Assembly: GCA_029974925.1 (NCBI GenBank)
Contig: JARKQH010000131.1
Coordinates: forward strand, 1 to 42,199
Source of the DNA: Verrucomicrobiota bacterium
Lineage (GTDB): Bacteria > Verrucomicrobiota > Verrucomicrobiia > Limisphaerales > UBA8199
Direction: 5' to 3'
Length of the DNA: 42,199 nucleotides
Below are positions 1 through 7,627 of the stretch, in pieces. The translations under genes and the position numbers were made by a program. Position 1 is the stretch's first letter, and each line of letters begins with the position of its first letter. The notes beneath the pieces are model-generated. The model was not told the origin of the DNA and ran no database searches. It saw nothing but the letters and a program-made list of their open reading frames with translations.

Positions 1-1
1 C

Positions 2-184
2 ATGTTTGTCATCAATAGCGACGGCGTGCTGGCTTACGCGGGAGCGATTGATGACCGGGCGGCCGCCAATGGCGACCCCCGCACGGCGCGGAATTACGTT
101 CGCGAGGCGGTGGAAAAGCTTAAGGCTGGCGCCGCCGTGGCTGTGGCTGAGACCAAGCCCTACGGTTGCGGGGTGAAATACTAG
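2..184 (+). CDS. Thioredoxin-family (AhpC/TSA-Redoxin) protein, C-terminal fragment
   Basis: Only the last 60 codons lie in the window, and the gene begins upstream, so the first Met here is internal. The fragment reads FVINSDG, then AGAIDD, NYVREAVEKL and the final YGCGVKY. This is the usual end of the redoxin/TlpA-like family found in Verrucomicrobiota and Planctomycetota, where a strand of the form FVID..G..Y.G.IDD precedes a helix and the tail T..YGC.VKY. The family has a thioredoxin fold and usually acts outside the cytoplasm in thiol or peroxide chemistry. The resolving-type cysteine in the YGC tail is present, but the CxxC or peroxidatic site would lie outside the window. The exact reaction cannot be read from this fragment. 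Confidence 0.75.
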   Translation: MFVINSDGVLAYAGAIDDRAAANGDPRTARNYVREAVEKLKAGAAVAVAETKPYGCGVKY

Positions 185-696
185 CCCGGCGACATCAGTG
201 GGCAGGTGTCCTCGCTGCCAATTCGCCGATGGTTCTCCGGGGACAGGGATAATTCCTTGAGTCACGGGATGGGCTGGTGGCGGACGCGCTCATGCGTGAT
301 ACCCGCCGCCGCCTGAGCTCGCATGGGCCGTATGGCGGCGGCTTCGAGCAGGCTGACGGGTACCGTATGGCACACTTGGCAAGGGCGATGGAGTGAACAA
401 AGGCACACTGCGGGCATTGCGAAGCCATGGTTCTGTCAGGTTCATAGCGTTAAACCTGTTGCAGGGAGTATAGGCTTCAACGACCGCCTGACATTCTCCC
501 TTGGCGTCAGCTTATTGTCGTCTGTGGAAGGTTCCGCTTCCAGCACCTTTGCCCCCTTGCGAGGCGAAACGGCACAGAAGCTCGGAATACGGTCAAATGT
601 GAGGTGGGAGCGCAAGGAGTCAGAGCGCTTGGCGGCTTGGAGGGGGGAGTGACTGGGGTTGGCATTTCTTATGCTAGCAGGACTTCAGGTCGCGCT
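185..696. other. Intergenic stretch without a convincing gene
   Basis: About 510 bases between the redoxin-like gene and the next CDS. Reading frames on both strands are short and resemble no family I know. One plus-strand frame (about 253-396) has coding-like codon use and the motif HGPYGGGFEQADGYRMAHL, and follows an in-frame TAA at 250-252. It could be the remains of a decayed gene. No tRNA, repeat or convincing terminator was seen. Confidence 0.5.
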
Positions 697-1530
697 ATGA
701 TGACGCTGCAAAATCAAGGTTGGTTGCCCACGTTGGAGACGCTGGACGAGGCGATTGCCCTGTGTGATCAACACCGGGATGACTTTTTTCTGGACGCCTA
801 CATGATCCGGAATTGGCTGGCACAGATTCAGGCCGAAACCGAGAAGGAATATACGCGCAAAGCCCGGGCGAGTTTCCGTGCCCTGCAAATGGGTCAGGCG
901 CAATGTGCTTTTCTCAAGACATTTGGCAACTGTCGGGAAACGGACTTCACCCTGCTGCTCCAGAGCCTTTACCGTTTTGCGGAGTATAGTGATGCGATGG
1001 CCCGGCACCTGGCGCATGCCGTGCGCCCGCTGGCGGTCGAGCACGAGCTCTCCGGGGATTTCGACCCAGCGCGGCTGCCTGACCCCTCGTTGCGCCCGCG
1101 TGAAGCGTTGACGGTGATGCGGACCAGTCTCGAGCGGTGGTGCGACTGGATCGAGGCTGTGGTTCATCTGCAAGTGCATGCGCGCTGGCATCTTGCGCCG
1201 GAGACGCTCGGACTGCCGGCCGGGGTGAAGCCCTGGTTGTTTCAGGAGGTGGACGAGGCCGTGATCAGTCTCTGGCCGTTGGTCAGGCGGCATCATTGGA
1301 CATACGGGGACCTGAGAAATGTTCTGTGCGACGTGCTCCGCCGTCCGGAGGTGCATCCCTGCCGGAGCGAGCAAACTTTGGCCAACTACTGCATCCACAC
1401 GCTGGGCCTGCATAAAACCGGAAAAGGCCAGACCTCGGCAAACTCGCGTCCGACAGGCTACGAAATCGCACTCCGGCTTTGCCCGCCCAACAGGAGGGCA
1501 GGGGGTCTTGGGGCGCCGCCGTGGGCCTGA
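697..1530 (+). CDS. Hypothetical helical protein
   Basis: A 277-residue soluble protein of unknown function. I place the start at the ATG at 697 (MMTLQNQGW), which has an AGGT six bases upstream. The frame extends to 604, but that part is low-complexity and unlike protein. The sequence is mainly amphipathic helices with many Trp, His and Arg residues and no signal peptide or membrane segment. Residues about 200-245 (WPLVRRHHWTYGDLRNVLCD) could be a small winged-helix-like module, but I cannot name a family. The last 25 residues are Pro/Arg/Gly-rich and probably disordered. It stands alone, convergent with the transglutaminase-like gene, whose stop is 26 bases away. Open frames on the opposite strand were judged to be shadows. 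Confidence 0.6.
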   Translation: MMTLQNQGWLPTLETLDEAIALCDQHRDDFFLDAYMIRNWLAQIQAETEKEYTRKARASFRALQMGQAQCAFLKTFGNCRETDFTLLLQSLYRFAEYSDAMARHLAHAVRPLAVEHELSGDFDPARLPDPSLRPREALTVMRTSLERWCDWIEAVVHLQVHARWHLAPETLGLPAGVKPWLFQEVDEAVISLWPLVRRHHWTYGDLRNVLCDVLRRPEVHPCRSEQTLANYCIHTLGLHKTGKGQTSANSRPTGYEIALRLCPPNRRAGGLGAPPWA

Positions 1531-1555
1531 GGCGGACGCGCGCTTTGGCCGGGCC

Positions 1556-2431
1556 TTAGCGCGAGGAGAGCGCGACCAGATAGCGCTGCAACCGCGTGAC
1601 TTCTGATTTATGGCCCAGATGGTCGTAGATTTGATGCAAATTGCCGCAGATTCGCAATAGCATCCGCCGGGGGGTGGTGGGGGCCAGGTAATCCTCGCGC
1701 AAACTGTAGTTCCCTTGGAGGAGATATTGAATGCAATCGGACTTGGATAGCAGTTTCCCCCGCCCAAATGGGTCAATATACACTTCTGCTGCACTGGTTT
1801 GGTAACGGCAGATAAAGTGGCCGGGCAGTCCTATTCCAGCCACCGGCAGCCTCAGCCGCCGGGTCACCAGGATGTAAACCAGCGATAGGTTGATGGGGTT
1901 GCCCGTCCGCCGGTCCAGAACCCGGTTGAGATAGCTGTTCTCGGGATCGTAATAGTTCTCTTCGTTGCCACAGAAACCGAGCTCCTCAAACAGGTAGCCG
2001 TTGATGGCGGGCAGGAGGTCTTCGGGCTGGGATAGATTCTGGATGCGGTTGCCCAGTTGGTCCGCGAATTGGTCCAGAAGCGCCTGATATCCGGCAACAT
2101 TGATGTCAGGGTAAACCGTCTGTGCCAGCAGCCATGCCCCCGCCTCCAGGTCGAGTTCCTCCCCTTGATTCAAACAGAAGGCCAGGAACCGGTCATCCGC
2201 CTCCTGCCGCTCGAAATGGCGTATGATCTCCTGCGTGCGCCGGCGCAGGAGGGGATCATGGCTCAGCCGGTGCCGCCGAAGCCAGGTGGTTACTTCGGGG
2301 CCCCGGGAAATCAGGGCTTCCCGAATGGGACGATAAACCCCCGGGTCTTCATCCGCCAGCAATGTGAGCAGAGCGGCCTTTTGGCTGTCGGATAACGGGC
2401 CGGACAACGGGATGGAGTCAGCCGCGTTCAT
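1556..2431 (-). CDS. SirB1 / transglutaminase-like family protein
   Basis: A 291-residue cytoplasmic protein of the SirB1 N-terminal (transglutaminase-like) family. The diagnostic core is at residues about 165-205: YYDPENSYLNRVLDRRTG, then NPINLSLVYI and GIGLPGHF. The last motif holds the conserved His of the fold. The N-terminal third is helical (LADEDPGVYRPIREALIS). The family is widespread, but its enzymatic activity is poorly established. Some members lack the catalytic Cys of true transglutaminases, and none is obvious in the usual position here (NLSLVY replaces a Cys-containing strand). I chose the ATG at 2431. A TTG at 2446 is also in frame, and neither has a strong Shine-Dalgarno. The gene is monocistronic by context, with nothing that fixes its pathway. 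Confidence 0.85.
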   Translation of the reverse strand: MNAADSIPLSGPLSDSQKAALLTLLADEDPGVYRPIREALISRGPEVTTWLRRHRLSHDPLLRRRTQEIIRHFERQEADDRFLAFCLNQGEELDLEAGAWLLAQTVYPDINVAGYQALLDQFADQLGNRIQNLSQPEDLLPAINGYLFEELGFCGNEENYYDPENSYLNRVLDRRTGNPINLSLVYILVTRRLRLPVAGIGLPGHFICRYQTSAAEVYIDPFGRGKLLSKSDCIQYLLQGNYSLREDYLAPTTPRRMLLRICGNLHQIYDHLGHKSEVTRLQRYLVALSSR

Positions 2432-2533
2432 AAACAGGTTACCCAAGTAATAGACGAAAAAGCGGGAGAAAATTCAATCAATAAACTTTTCGAAATGCAA
2501 ATTTGTTGGTTGACAAGTCGGCCCAAACCAGCA

Positions 2534-2842
2534 TCAGGGTTTTTTCGCGGCCTTTCCGCGCGTTTCAGCCCGTTTTTCGGCCTTTTCGGCCACTTCCTTG
2601 AGCGCAGCCTCGAACAAGGCGCGCTGTTCCCGGCGGGCGCGGGCGCGCAAGGCCCAGACCTCCAGAATGGCCACGGCCATGGCCAGGGCCGTCAAGGCGA
2701 TGCAGAGCAGCCAGTAGAGCAGAAAGATCACGGGCGGCAGCCGGCCGGCCAGCACCGTCTCTCCCAGGACCAGCAGGGTCAATGCAGCCAGCAACACGAC
2801 CAGTCCAAAACGACGCCTGCGGCTTGTCGCATCCACGTTCAC
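2534..2842 (-). CDS. Small two-helix membrane protein, hypothetical
   Basis: A 102-residue protein with a basic N terminus (SRRRRF), two closely spaced hydrophobic segments (about 12-32 and 36-60) and a charged Ala/Lys/Glu-rich C-terminal helix that probably forms a coiled coil (ALFEAALKEVAEKAEKRAE). Both ends are likely cytoplasmic. The start is a GTG at 2842, or a second GTG two codons later, with no clear Shine-Dalgarno, so the start is uncertain. It lies 102 bases downstream of the SirB1-type gene on the same strand and may be cotranscribed. No family is recognised. The overlapping reverse-frame alternatives lack the hydrophobic pattern and were left out. Confidence 0.55.
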   Translation of the reverse strand: MNVDATSRRRRFGLVVLLAALTLLVLGETVLAGRLPPVIFLLYWLLCIALTALAMAVAILEVWALRARARREQRALFEAALKEVAEKAEKRAETRGKAAKKP

Positions 2843-2990
2843 GCCGGCAGTCTAACACACGGCGGCCAGGCTGGCGACCCCGATCCGCGCCGCCTCACCC
2901 GCGCACCGGCGTCATTACATTTGCCGCGAGAAATTGTACTTTCCCGACCCGGGTTCCCGGTGGATTATGGGAAAAACTGAAAGGTTTACC

Positions 2991-4046
2991 ATGGGTCTGA
3001 TGGATTACTTGAAGACGCAACTGCTCGACATCATCGAGTGGCAGGACGACTCGCGGGACACGCTCTCGTATCGTTTTCCGGACGAGGACAAGGAGATCAA
3101 ACGGGGGGCGCAGTTGATCGTGCGCGAATCGCAGGTGGCGCAGTTTGTTTACCTGGGCCAGTTTGGCGACACCTTCGGCCCGGGCAAATGGACGCTGACC
3201 ACGGATAACATTCCCATCCTTTCGACCCTCAAGGGCTGGAAGTATGGCTTCGAATCGCCGTTCAAGGCCGATATCTATTTCGTCACCACCCGCTTGTTTA
3301 CCGGCAACAAATGGGGCACGGCCAACCCGGTGATGATGCGGGACCCGGATTTCGGCATCGTTCGTGTGCGGGCCTATGGCACGTTTGACTTCAAGGTGGT
3401 GGATCCGCGGCTTTTCCTGCGGGAAGTGGCCGGCACGGACCACCAGTTCCGGCTGGACGAATTCGCCGACACCATGCGGTCGCGCGTGGTGAGCGTATTC
3501 AGCGACGCCCTGGCTTCGGCCAATGTGCCCGTTTTGGATGTGGCCTCGCGGTATCAGGATTTGGGCGAGGCGCTCCTGCCCCTGATTAATCCGGCGATGA
3601 CCGCCAAATATGGCCTCGAAATTCCCAGTTTTGTCATTGAAAACGTTTCCCTGCCGCCGGAGGTCGAGCAGGCCATTGACAAGCGCTCGAGCATGGCCGC
3701 CATCGGCAATCTGAATGACTACGTGAAATTCCAGATGGCCGAAAGCATGACCCGGGGTGAGGGCGGGGGAATGGCCGCCAACGCCGCCCAGCTTGGCGCG
3801 GGCCTGGCCATGGGTCAGCAGATCATGCAGGGGTTGGCGGCAGGACAGGGTGCGCCTGCGGTTCCGGCGGGTGCCGGCGGCGCCGCGCTCCCGGAACTGC
3901 TGGGTCCCGCCGAGGCCGCGCGGATGCTGGGAGTGAGCGAGACGGACGTTCTGGCCGCGCTGGCTGACGGGTCGCTCAAAGGCAAGAAAATCGGCACCGC
4001 CTGGCGGATCACCCGCGCCGCCCTCGAGGAATTTCTCAAAAGCTGA
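2991..4046 (+). CDS. SPFH-domain (YdjI-type, virion core protein-like) protein with C-terminal HTH
   Basis: A 351-residue protein of the YdjI branch of SPFH/prohibitin-like proteins. The start at 2991 (MGLMDYLKTQLLDIIEW) has GAAAGG eight bases upstream and matches the usual family N terminus. Residues 1-80 carry the family signature (IIEWQDDSRDTLSYRFP, a REsQVAQFV strand, FGPGKWTLTTDNIPIL). Residues about 85-245 are the SPFH core. There is no transmembrane anchor. A Gly/Ala/Met-rich linker (256-300) leads to residues 304-351, which read as an excisionase/MerR-type helix-turn-helix (PAEAARMLGVSETDVLAAL, then GTAWRITRAALEEFL). Many relatives end in a zinc ribbon instead. Here the zinc ribbons are in the next gene, suggesting that the two proteins work together. 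SPFH proteins assemble scaffolds at membranes. The role of the HTH is inference, and it may bind protein rather than DNA. Confidence 0.88.
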   Translation: MGLMDYLKTQLLDIIEWQDDSRDTLSYRFPDEDKEIKRGAQLIVRESQVAQFVYLGQFGDTFGPGKWTLTTDNIPILSTLKGWKYGFESPFKADIYFVTTRLFTGNKWGTANPVMMRDPDFGIVRVRAYGTFDFKVVDPRLFLREVAGTDHQFRLDEFADTMRSRVVSVFSDALASANVPVLDVASRYQDLGEALLPLINPAMTAKYGLEIPSFVIENVSLPPEVEQAIDKRSSMAAIGNLNDYVKFQMAESMTRGEGGGMAANAAQLGAGLAMGQQIMQGLAAGQGAPAVPAGAGGAALPELLGPAEAARMLGVSETDVLAALADGSLKGKKIGTAWRITRAALEEFLKS

Positions 4047-4123
4047 ATGGCGATGCCGCCTCGCCGTGTTGGGTGCCCTCGCCGGCTGGACGGCTGGGCG
4101 GGGCGTTACGGGCGGCAATTCTC

Positions 4124-5227
4124 GTGAACGAAGCCACCGCCCAGAAGAAGTTCTCCTGTCCGGCCTGCGGCGCCGATGCCCATTGGAACCCGGCCAAGAC
4201 CGCACTGGTTTGCCCCTTTTGCGGGACCACCTCGCCGGCCCAAGTGGAGCTGACGGCGGGGGGCGAGGAGACGATCAAAGAACATGACCTGGTTGCGGCG
4301 CTGCGCGCACTGCCCGACGCCCAGCGTGGCTGGCAGGCGCGCAAAACCGCCGTTCGCTGTCAAAGCTGCCAGGCGATTTCAGTTTTTGACGCCGAGCGAG
4401 TGGGCCAGCGCTGCGATTTCTGCGGCTCCGCGGCCCTGGTGCCTTACGACGAGATCAAGGAAAGCATCCGGCCTGAAAGCCTGCTGCCCATGAAATTGGC
4501 AGAGAGCGATGTCCGTAACGCGATTCGGCGCTGGTATGGCACGCGTTGGTTCGCCCCCAACAAGTTGAAGCGGGCCGCTTTCACCGACACGGTCAAGGGC
4601 CTCTACATTCCTTATTGGACATTCGACGCCCAGGTCCATGCCCGCTGGACGGCGGAAAGCGGTTACTACTACTACGTCACGGAAACCTACCGTGATTCCA
4701 ACGGGCACACGCGGACCCGCCAGGTGCGAAGAATCCGATGGGAACCCAGCAGCGGTGAACTGGACCATTTTTTTGACGACGAGCTGGTGCCGGCTTCGCG
4801 GGGGGTGGACGCGGCCATGCTGCGCCGCATCGAGCCCTATCCCACGGCTCAACTGGTTCCCTACAACCCGGGGTTTCTGGCCGGCTGGGTGGTGGAGCGT
4901 TACCAGATTGACCTGTTGGCGGCGGCCCAGGCCGCGCGCTCGAGAATGAACTCGACGCTCGAGCGGCTTTGTGCGGCCCAGGTGCCCGGCGACACGCATC
5001 GCTTTCTCCAAGTGTATCCCACTTATTCCGCTCAGACCTTCAAGCACATCCTCGTCCCCATCTGGCTGCTGTCCTACAGTTACGGAAAACGACGGTTTCA
5101 GGTTGTCATAAACGGCTTCACCGGCGCGATCGCCGGCAAGTACCCCAAGAGCTGGATCAAGATCACCCTGGCGGTTCTGGCCCTCCTGGCTCTGGTTGGC
5201 CTCCTGGTGCTGGCGGCTCACCGGTAA
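4124..5227 (+). CDS. Double zinc-ribbon, tail-anchored membrane protein partner of the SPFH protein
   Basis: A 367-residue protein with two zinc ribbons and a C-terminal membrane anchor. Counting from the GTG at 4124, the first CxxC pair is C12/C15 and C30/C33, and the second is C79/C82 and C97/C100. Residues 115-340 form a conserved domain with LYIPYWTFDAQVHARW and an aromatic stretch (GYYYYVTETY). The last 25 residues (WIKITLAVLALLALVGLLV) are a single membrane helix with a very short tail. Such proteins are often misnamed PriA or replication factor Y because of the zinc ribbons, but there is no helicase domain here. An upstream GTG at 4073 is also in frame, but the added residues are low-complexity. 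The gene follows the SPFH gene by 77 bases on the same strand and is probably in its operon. No enzymatic motif is visible. Confidence 0.8.
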   Translation: MNEATAQKKFSCPACGADAHWNPAKTALVCPFCGTTSPAQVELTAGGEETIKEHDLVAALRALPDAQRGWQARKTAVRCQSCQAISVFDAERVGQRCDFCGSAALVPYDEIKESIRPESLLPMKLAESDVRNAIRRWYGTRWFAPNKLKRAAFTDTVKGLYIPYWTFDAQVHARWTAESGYYYYVTETYRDSNGHTRTRQVRRIRWEPSSGELDHFFDDELVPASRGVDAAMLRRIEPYPTAQLVPYNPGFLAGWVVERYQIDLLAAAQAARSRMNSTLERLCAAQVPGDTHRFLQVYPTYSAQTFKHILVPIWLLSYSYGKRRFQVVINGFTGAIAGKYPKSWIKITLAVLALLALVGLLVLAAHR

Positions 5228-5244
5228 CCTTGCCCGGGATGCGG

Positions 5245-5277
5245 AAAAGGCGATCCGGCTCAGCCGAATCGCCCTTT
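5245..5277 (+). terminator. Hairpin after the zinc-ribbon gene
   Basis: Stem GGCGAT/ATCGCC with an inner CGGC/GCCG helix, one mismatch and a TCA loop, extended by AAAA/TTT. It begins 17 bases after the stop codon at 5227. The trailing T-run is short (CTTTCC), so termination strength is doubtful. Confidence 0.4.
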
Positions 5278-5530
5278 CCTAACCAACCTAACAACCACCA
5301 CAATAACCCCATTGAAATTATACACGCAGGTGCTGATGATGCAACTGGCTCAGCCCTAAAACGCGGCCCCGCCACCCTCCGCGAATCGGGGGTGCGGCCG
5401 CCGGCCATGGCATAAATAATTGATAAAAAACCTGATATGCAGGTCGTGCAAATCGCCTCCCTTGATCAAGGAAGTTTTACTTTCGCAGAGGTATTCCTGT
5501 TGTCTGGCCGGGCATGCCGGGCACCGTCCG
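5278..5530. other. Convergent intergenic stretch without a gene
   Basis: With the hairpin above, this makes about 300 bases between two converging genes. It holds an AT-rich patch at 5411-5440 and a perfect 12-base palindrome, CCTTGATCAAGG, at 5460-5471 followed by a T-rich run. The palindrome could be a weak terminator or a protein site. No coding frame has a recognisable product. Confidence 0.45.
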
Positions 5531-5797
5531 CTAGCGCTTGAGGAAATGGCGGCCCACTCTCCACGCGGCGAGGATGGCTGGCAGCCAGCGCGCCACCCCG
5601 CCGCGGTAGCGCATGGCCAGAAAGCCCAGCACAGCCGCGGCGCCAATCAGCCATGAACGGCTGGCTTTGGCCGTCTGGCGCGCCCCGCCCAGCCAGCCCA
5701 GGCGCTCGCGCAGAGAAGTCAATTCCAACTGCAGCGTGGCCCGACGCATGTCCGCCTGGAGAACCAGCAGACGTCGCGTTTCTTCGAGATCGGTCAT
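5531..5797 (-). CDS. YqjK-like small membrane protein
   Basis: An 88-residue protein (MTDLEETRRLLVLQADMRR) with an N-terminal amphipathic helix and a hydrophobic segment (about 48-60, SWLIGAAAVLGFLAMRY), then a basic Trp-containing tail. I start it at the ATG at 5797, which overlaps the stop of the upstream gene in the classic ATGA manner. An ATG at 5815 is also possible. Its position third after yqjD- and yqjE-like genes, its size and its topology match YqjK of Proteobacteria, although sequence identity looks weak, so the assignment rests on context. It presumably sits in the inner membrane as part of the same envelope-stress-associated unit. Confidence 0.6.
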   Translation of the reverse strand: MTDLEETRRLLVLQADMRRATLQLELTSLRERLGWLGGARQTAKASRSWLIGAAAVLGFLAMRYRGGVARWLPAILAAWRVGRHFLKR

Positions 5798-6183
5798 TTC
5801 TTGGTCGTAAACCATTCCCGATCCTTTTTCAACTGGTTGAGGGTTTGCTCAAAAGGCGTGGGACTTTTGCGGAGGTGGTCGCGCAGGCGCCAAAGCAGAA
5901 AGGCTCCGGCCCCCGCGAACAGGAGGGTCATTGCCACCAAGCCGGCATACCGCGCGACCTGCCAGACATAAAGCGCCAAGGTGAAAGTCCCGAGAAGCAG
6001 GCCCACCGCCGCGAGGGAAACCGCTGCCGCAAATCTAAGCAGCGTCTCGAGCAAGCGAAGGCGCTCGAGCTGCAACTCCACTGCGAGGAGCTGCACCCGG
6101 TTTTCGATCAGGCCCAGCACCGAAAGCGCAATGCGCCGAATGGCCCCCGACAGGCCCTTCGGGCTCGTATCGCTTTCCGGCAT
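5794..6183 (-). CDS. YqjE-like (phage holin family, holin-X type) membrane protein
   Basis: A 129-residue inner-membrane protein. An N-terminal amphipathic helix (about 10-48, rich in Leu/Glu/Arg, LIENRVQLLAVELQLER) precedes two membrane helices (about 49-73 and 78-100) and a charged C terminus ending WFTTKK. The ExR..L...E pattern before two membrane spans is the hallmark of the YqjE / holin superfamily III group. These are not lysis proteins despite the name. They travel with DUF883 genes and are linked to membrane stress in E. coli. It starts two bases after the stop of the yqjD-like gene and overlaps the next gene by four bases, so the three genes form one translationally coupled operon. 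Confidence 0.8.
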   Translation of the reverse strand: MPESDTSPKGLSGAIRRIALSVLGLIENRVQLLAVELQLERLRLLETLLRFAAAVSLAAVGLLLGTFTLALYVWQVARYAGLVAMTLLFAGAGAFLLWRLRDHLRKSPTPFEQTLNQLKKDREWFTTKK

Positions 6184-6185
6184 GG

Positions 6186-6506
6186 CTAGCGGCGCGCCAC
6201 CAGCACTCCGATCAGCAACCCGACGCCGAACGCGATCCCAATGGATTCATAGGGATGATTCCGGATCACCTTGTCGGTCGCCTTGGCTGCTTCAACCGTC
6301 TTTTCCTCCAGCCGATGATAAGTGGCCTTGGCCTTTTCCAGCGCGGCGTTCAAGCGCGACCTCGCGGCTTTGGCCTTTTCGCTCATGTCGCCCGCCGTGG
6401 CCTTCAGCAGTTCCTCGGCGTCGTTGACCAGGTTCCGCAGGTCTTCCTTCACCTTCTCTTTTGAAACCGGCGCTTCCGACTGAATGCCTTCAAAATGAGT
6501 CTCCAT
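6186..6506 (-). CDS. ElaB/YqjD/DUF883-family membrane-anchored ribosome-binding protein
   Basis: A 106-residue protein. A long charged helix (about 15-75, Ala/Lys/Glu-rich) is followed by the family's C-terminal anchor (NHPYESIGIAFGVGLLIGVL, then VARR), which contains the small-xxx-small membrane motif. In E. coli, YqjD and ElaB sit in the inner membrane through this C-terminal helix and bind ribosomes in stationary phase. That role is known for the family and inferred here. The start at 6506 has AAAGG seven bases upstream (AAAGGCGAAAGT before ATG). It is the first gene of a three-gene minus-strand operon with the YqjE- and YqjK-like genes. Confidence 0.88.
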   Translation of the reverse strand: METHFEGIQSEAPVSKEKVKEDLRNLVNDAEELLKATAGDMSEKAKAARSRLNAALEKAKATYHRLEEKTVEAAKATDKVIRNHPYESIGIAFGVGLLIGVLVARR

Positions 6507-6688
6507 ACTTTCGCCTTTCTTGCTTTTGGCGTGTTCAAGTGACCGCGGCGTGTTTCCTTCAACCCGCCAACCCGCTCACCCGCACCCCGCCGTTGTTCTA
6601 CGGTCCACCCCAAAGTCATCTACTTATCAAACCCTGTCAACCCCCACGGCAAAGAAAATTACCAATGCTGATGCGGCGCCCGTCGGCC

Positions 6689-7582
6689 TCAGACATCGCA
6701 AAGCTGCACCGCTTCCCGGAGGGACGTCAAGGGATCACGCCGCGGCACGAACTCCTGCGCCACGTAACCTTTGAACCCGGTTTCCGCGATTGCCTTCATG
6801 ATCGCCGGATAATTCAGCTCCTGCGTCGAGTCAATTTCCGCCCGCCCGGGCACTCCGCCGGTGTGATAATGGCCAATCCAGCGCGCGTTTTCTTTGATCG
6901 TATCAATCACGTCCCCTTCCATGATCTGCATGTGGTAGATGTCGTAAAGCAGCTTGAAATGCTCGGAACCCACCCGGCGGCAGAGCTCCACCCCCCAGCG
7001 GGTATGGTCGCACATGTAATCCTTGTGGTCGCGTTTGCTGTTCAACAATTCCATGCAGACGATTACGCCGTGCTTTTCCGCGATGGGCACGATCCGTTTC
7101 AGACCCGCGGCGCAATTTTCCAAACCCTCCTCGTCGCTCATTCCGCCCCGATTGCCGGAAAAGCAAATGATGTTCTGATAGCCCTGGGCGGCCACCAGCG
7201 GAGCGGTCCGCTCGAAAAACTGAACAATGGCGTCGTGGTTTTCCTTCCGGTTGAGTCCTTTGACAATGCCGCCCGGGACGCCGCTGACCATGGCGCAGGC
7301 CAGGTCATGCTTCTTGAGTGTGTCGAAGTCTTTCACCTCCAGGAGGTCTATCGCCTCGATTCCCATTGCCTTTGCCGCCCGGCAGAACTCTTCCAGGGGA
7401 ATTTTGCCGTAACACCATTTGCAAACCGAATGCCGAATGCGGCCCTTAAGCGGGGCGGGGGCGGACTCCGCCGCCCTGGCCCGGGGCAGCAGGGAGGCGC
7501 TTGCCGCCACGGTGGCGGTTCCCTGGGCGACTTTCTTGAGGGCGGAACGGCGCGACATGGGTTGCGTCATGGGGGTCAGCAT
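6689..7582 (-). CDS. Tat-signal sugar isomerase/epimerase-like TIM-barrel protein (hydroxypyruvate isomerase family)
   Basis: A 297-residue protein. The N terminus has a twin-arginine signal (MSRRSALKKVAQG, then a hydrophobic stretch and ARAAES), so export in folded form is expected. The rest is a xylose-isomerase-like TIM barrel of the Hyi/IolE-like group, beginning IRHSVCKWCYGKIPLEEFC. The likely metal ligands, by family pattern, are E178 (VCMELLN), D214 (LLYDIYHMQ), H240 (GHYHTGG) and E277 (AQEFVP). The start at 7582 has GAGG five bases upstream. The gene lies 45 bases downstream of the superoxide dismutase gene on the same strand, with no terminator between them. Family members interconvert hydroxypyruvate or keto-sugars, but the substrate of exported versions is generally unknown. 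Confidence 0.85.
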   Translation of the reverse strand: MLTPMTQPMSRRSALKKVAQGTATVAASASLLPRARAAESAPAPLKGRIRHSVCKWCYGKIPLEEFCRAAKAMGIEAIDLLEVKDFDTLKKHDLACAMVSGVPGGIVKGLNRKENHDAIVQFFERTAPLVAAQGYQNIICFSGNRGGMSDEEGLENCAAGLKRIVPIAEKHGVIVCMELLNSKRDHKDYMCDHTRWGVELCRRVGSEHFKLLYDIYHMQIMEGDVIDTIKENARWIGHYHTGGVPGRAEIDSTQELNYPAIMKAIAETGFKGYVAQEFVPRRDPLTSLREAVQLCDV

Positions 7583-7627
7583 AGCAGCCTCGTTGGGAAT
7601 GACACGTTTTTTTTGCGGTTGGCGCCC

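Noticed and set aside
4124-5227. Replication factor Y / PriA helicase
   Set aside because: Only zinc ribbons and a membrane helix are present. No Walker A/B or other helicase motifs.
5794-6183. Holin annotation suggesting a prophage
   Set aside because: The gene is in a yqjD-yqjE-yqjK-type operon, with no phage structural, lysis or integrase genes nearby. The holin name is historical.
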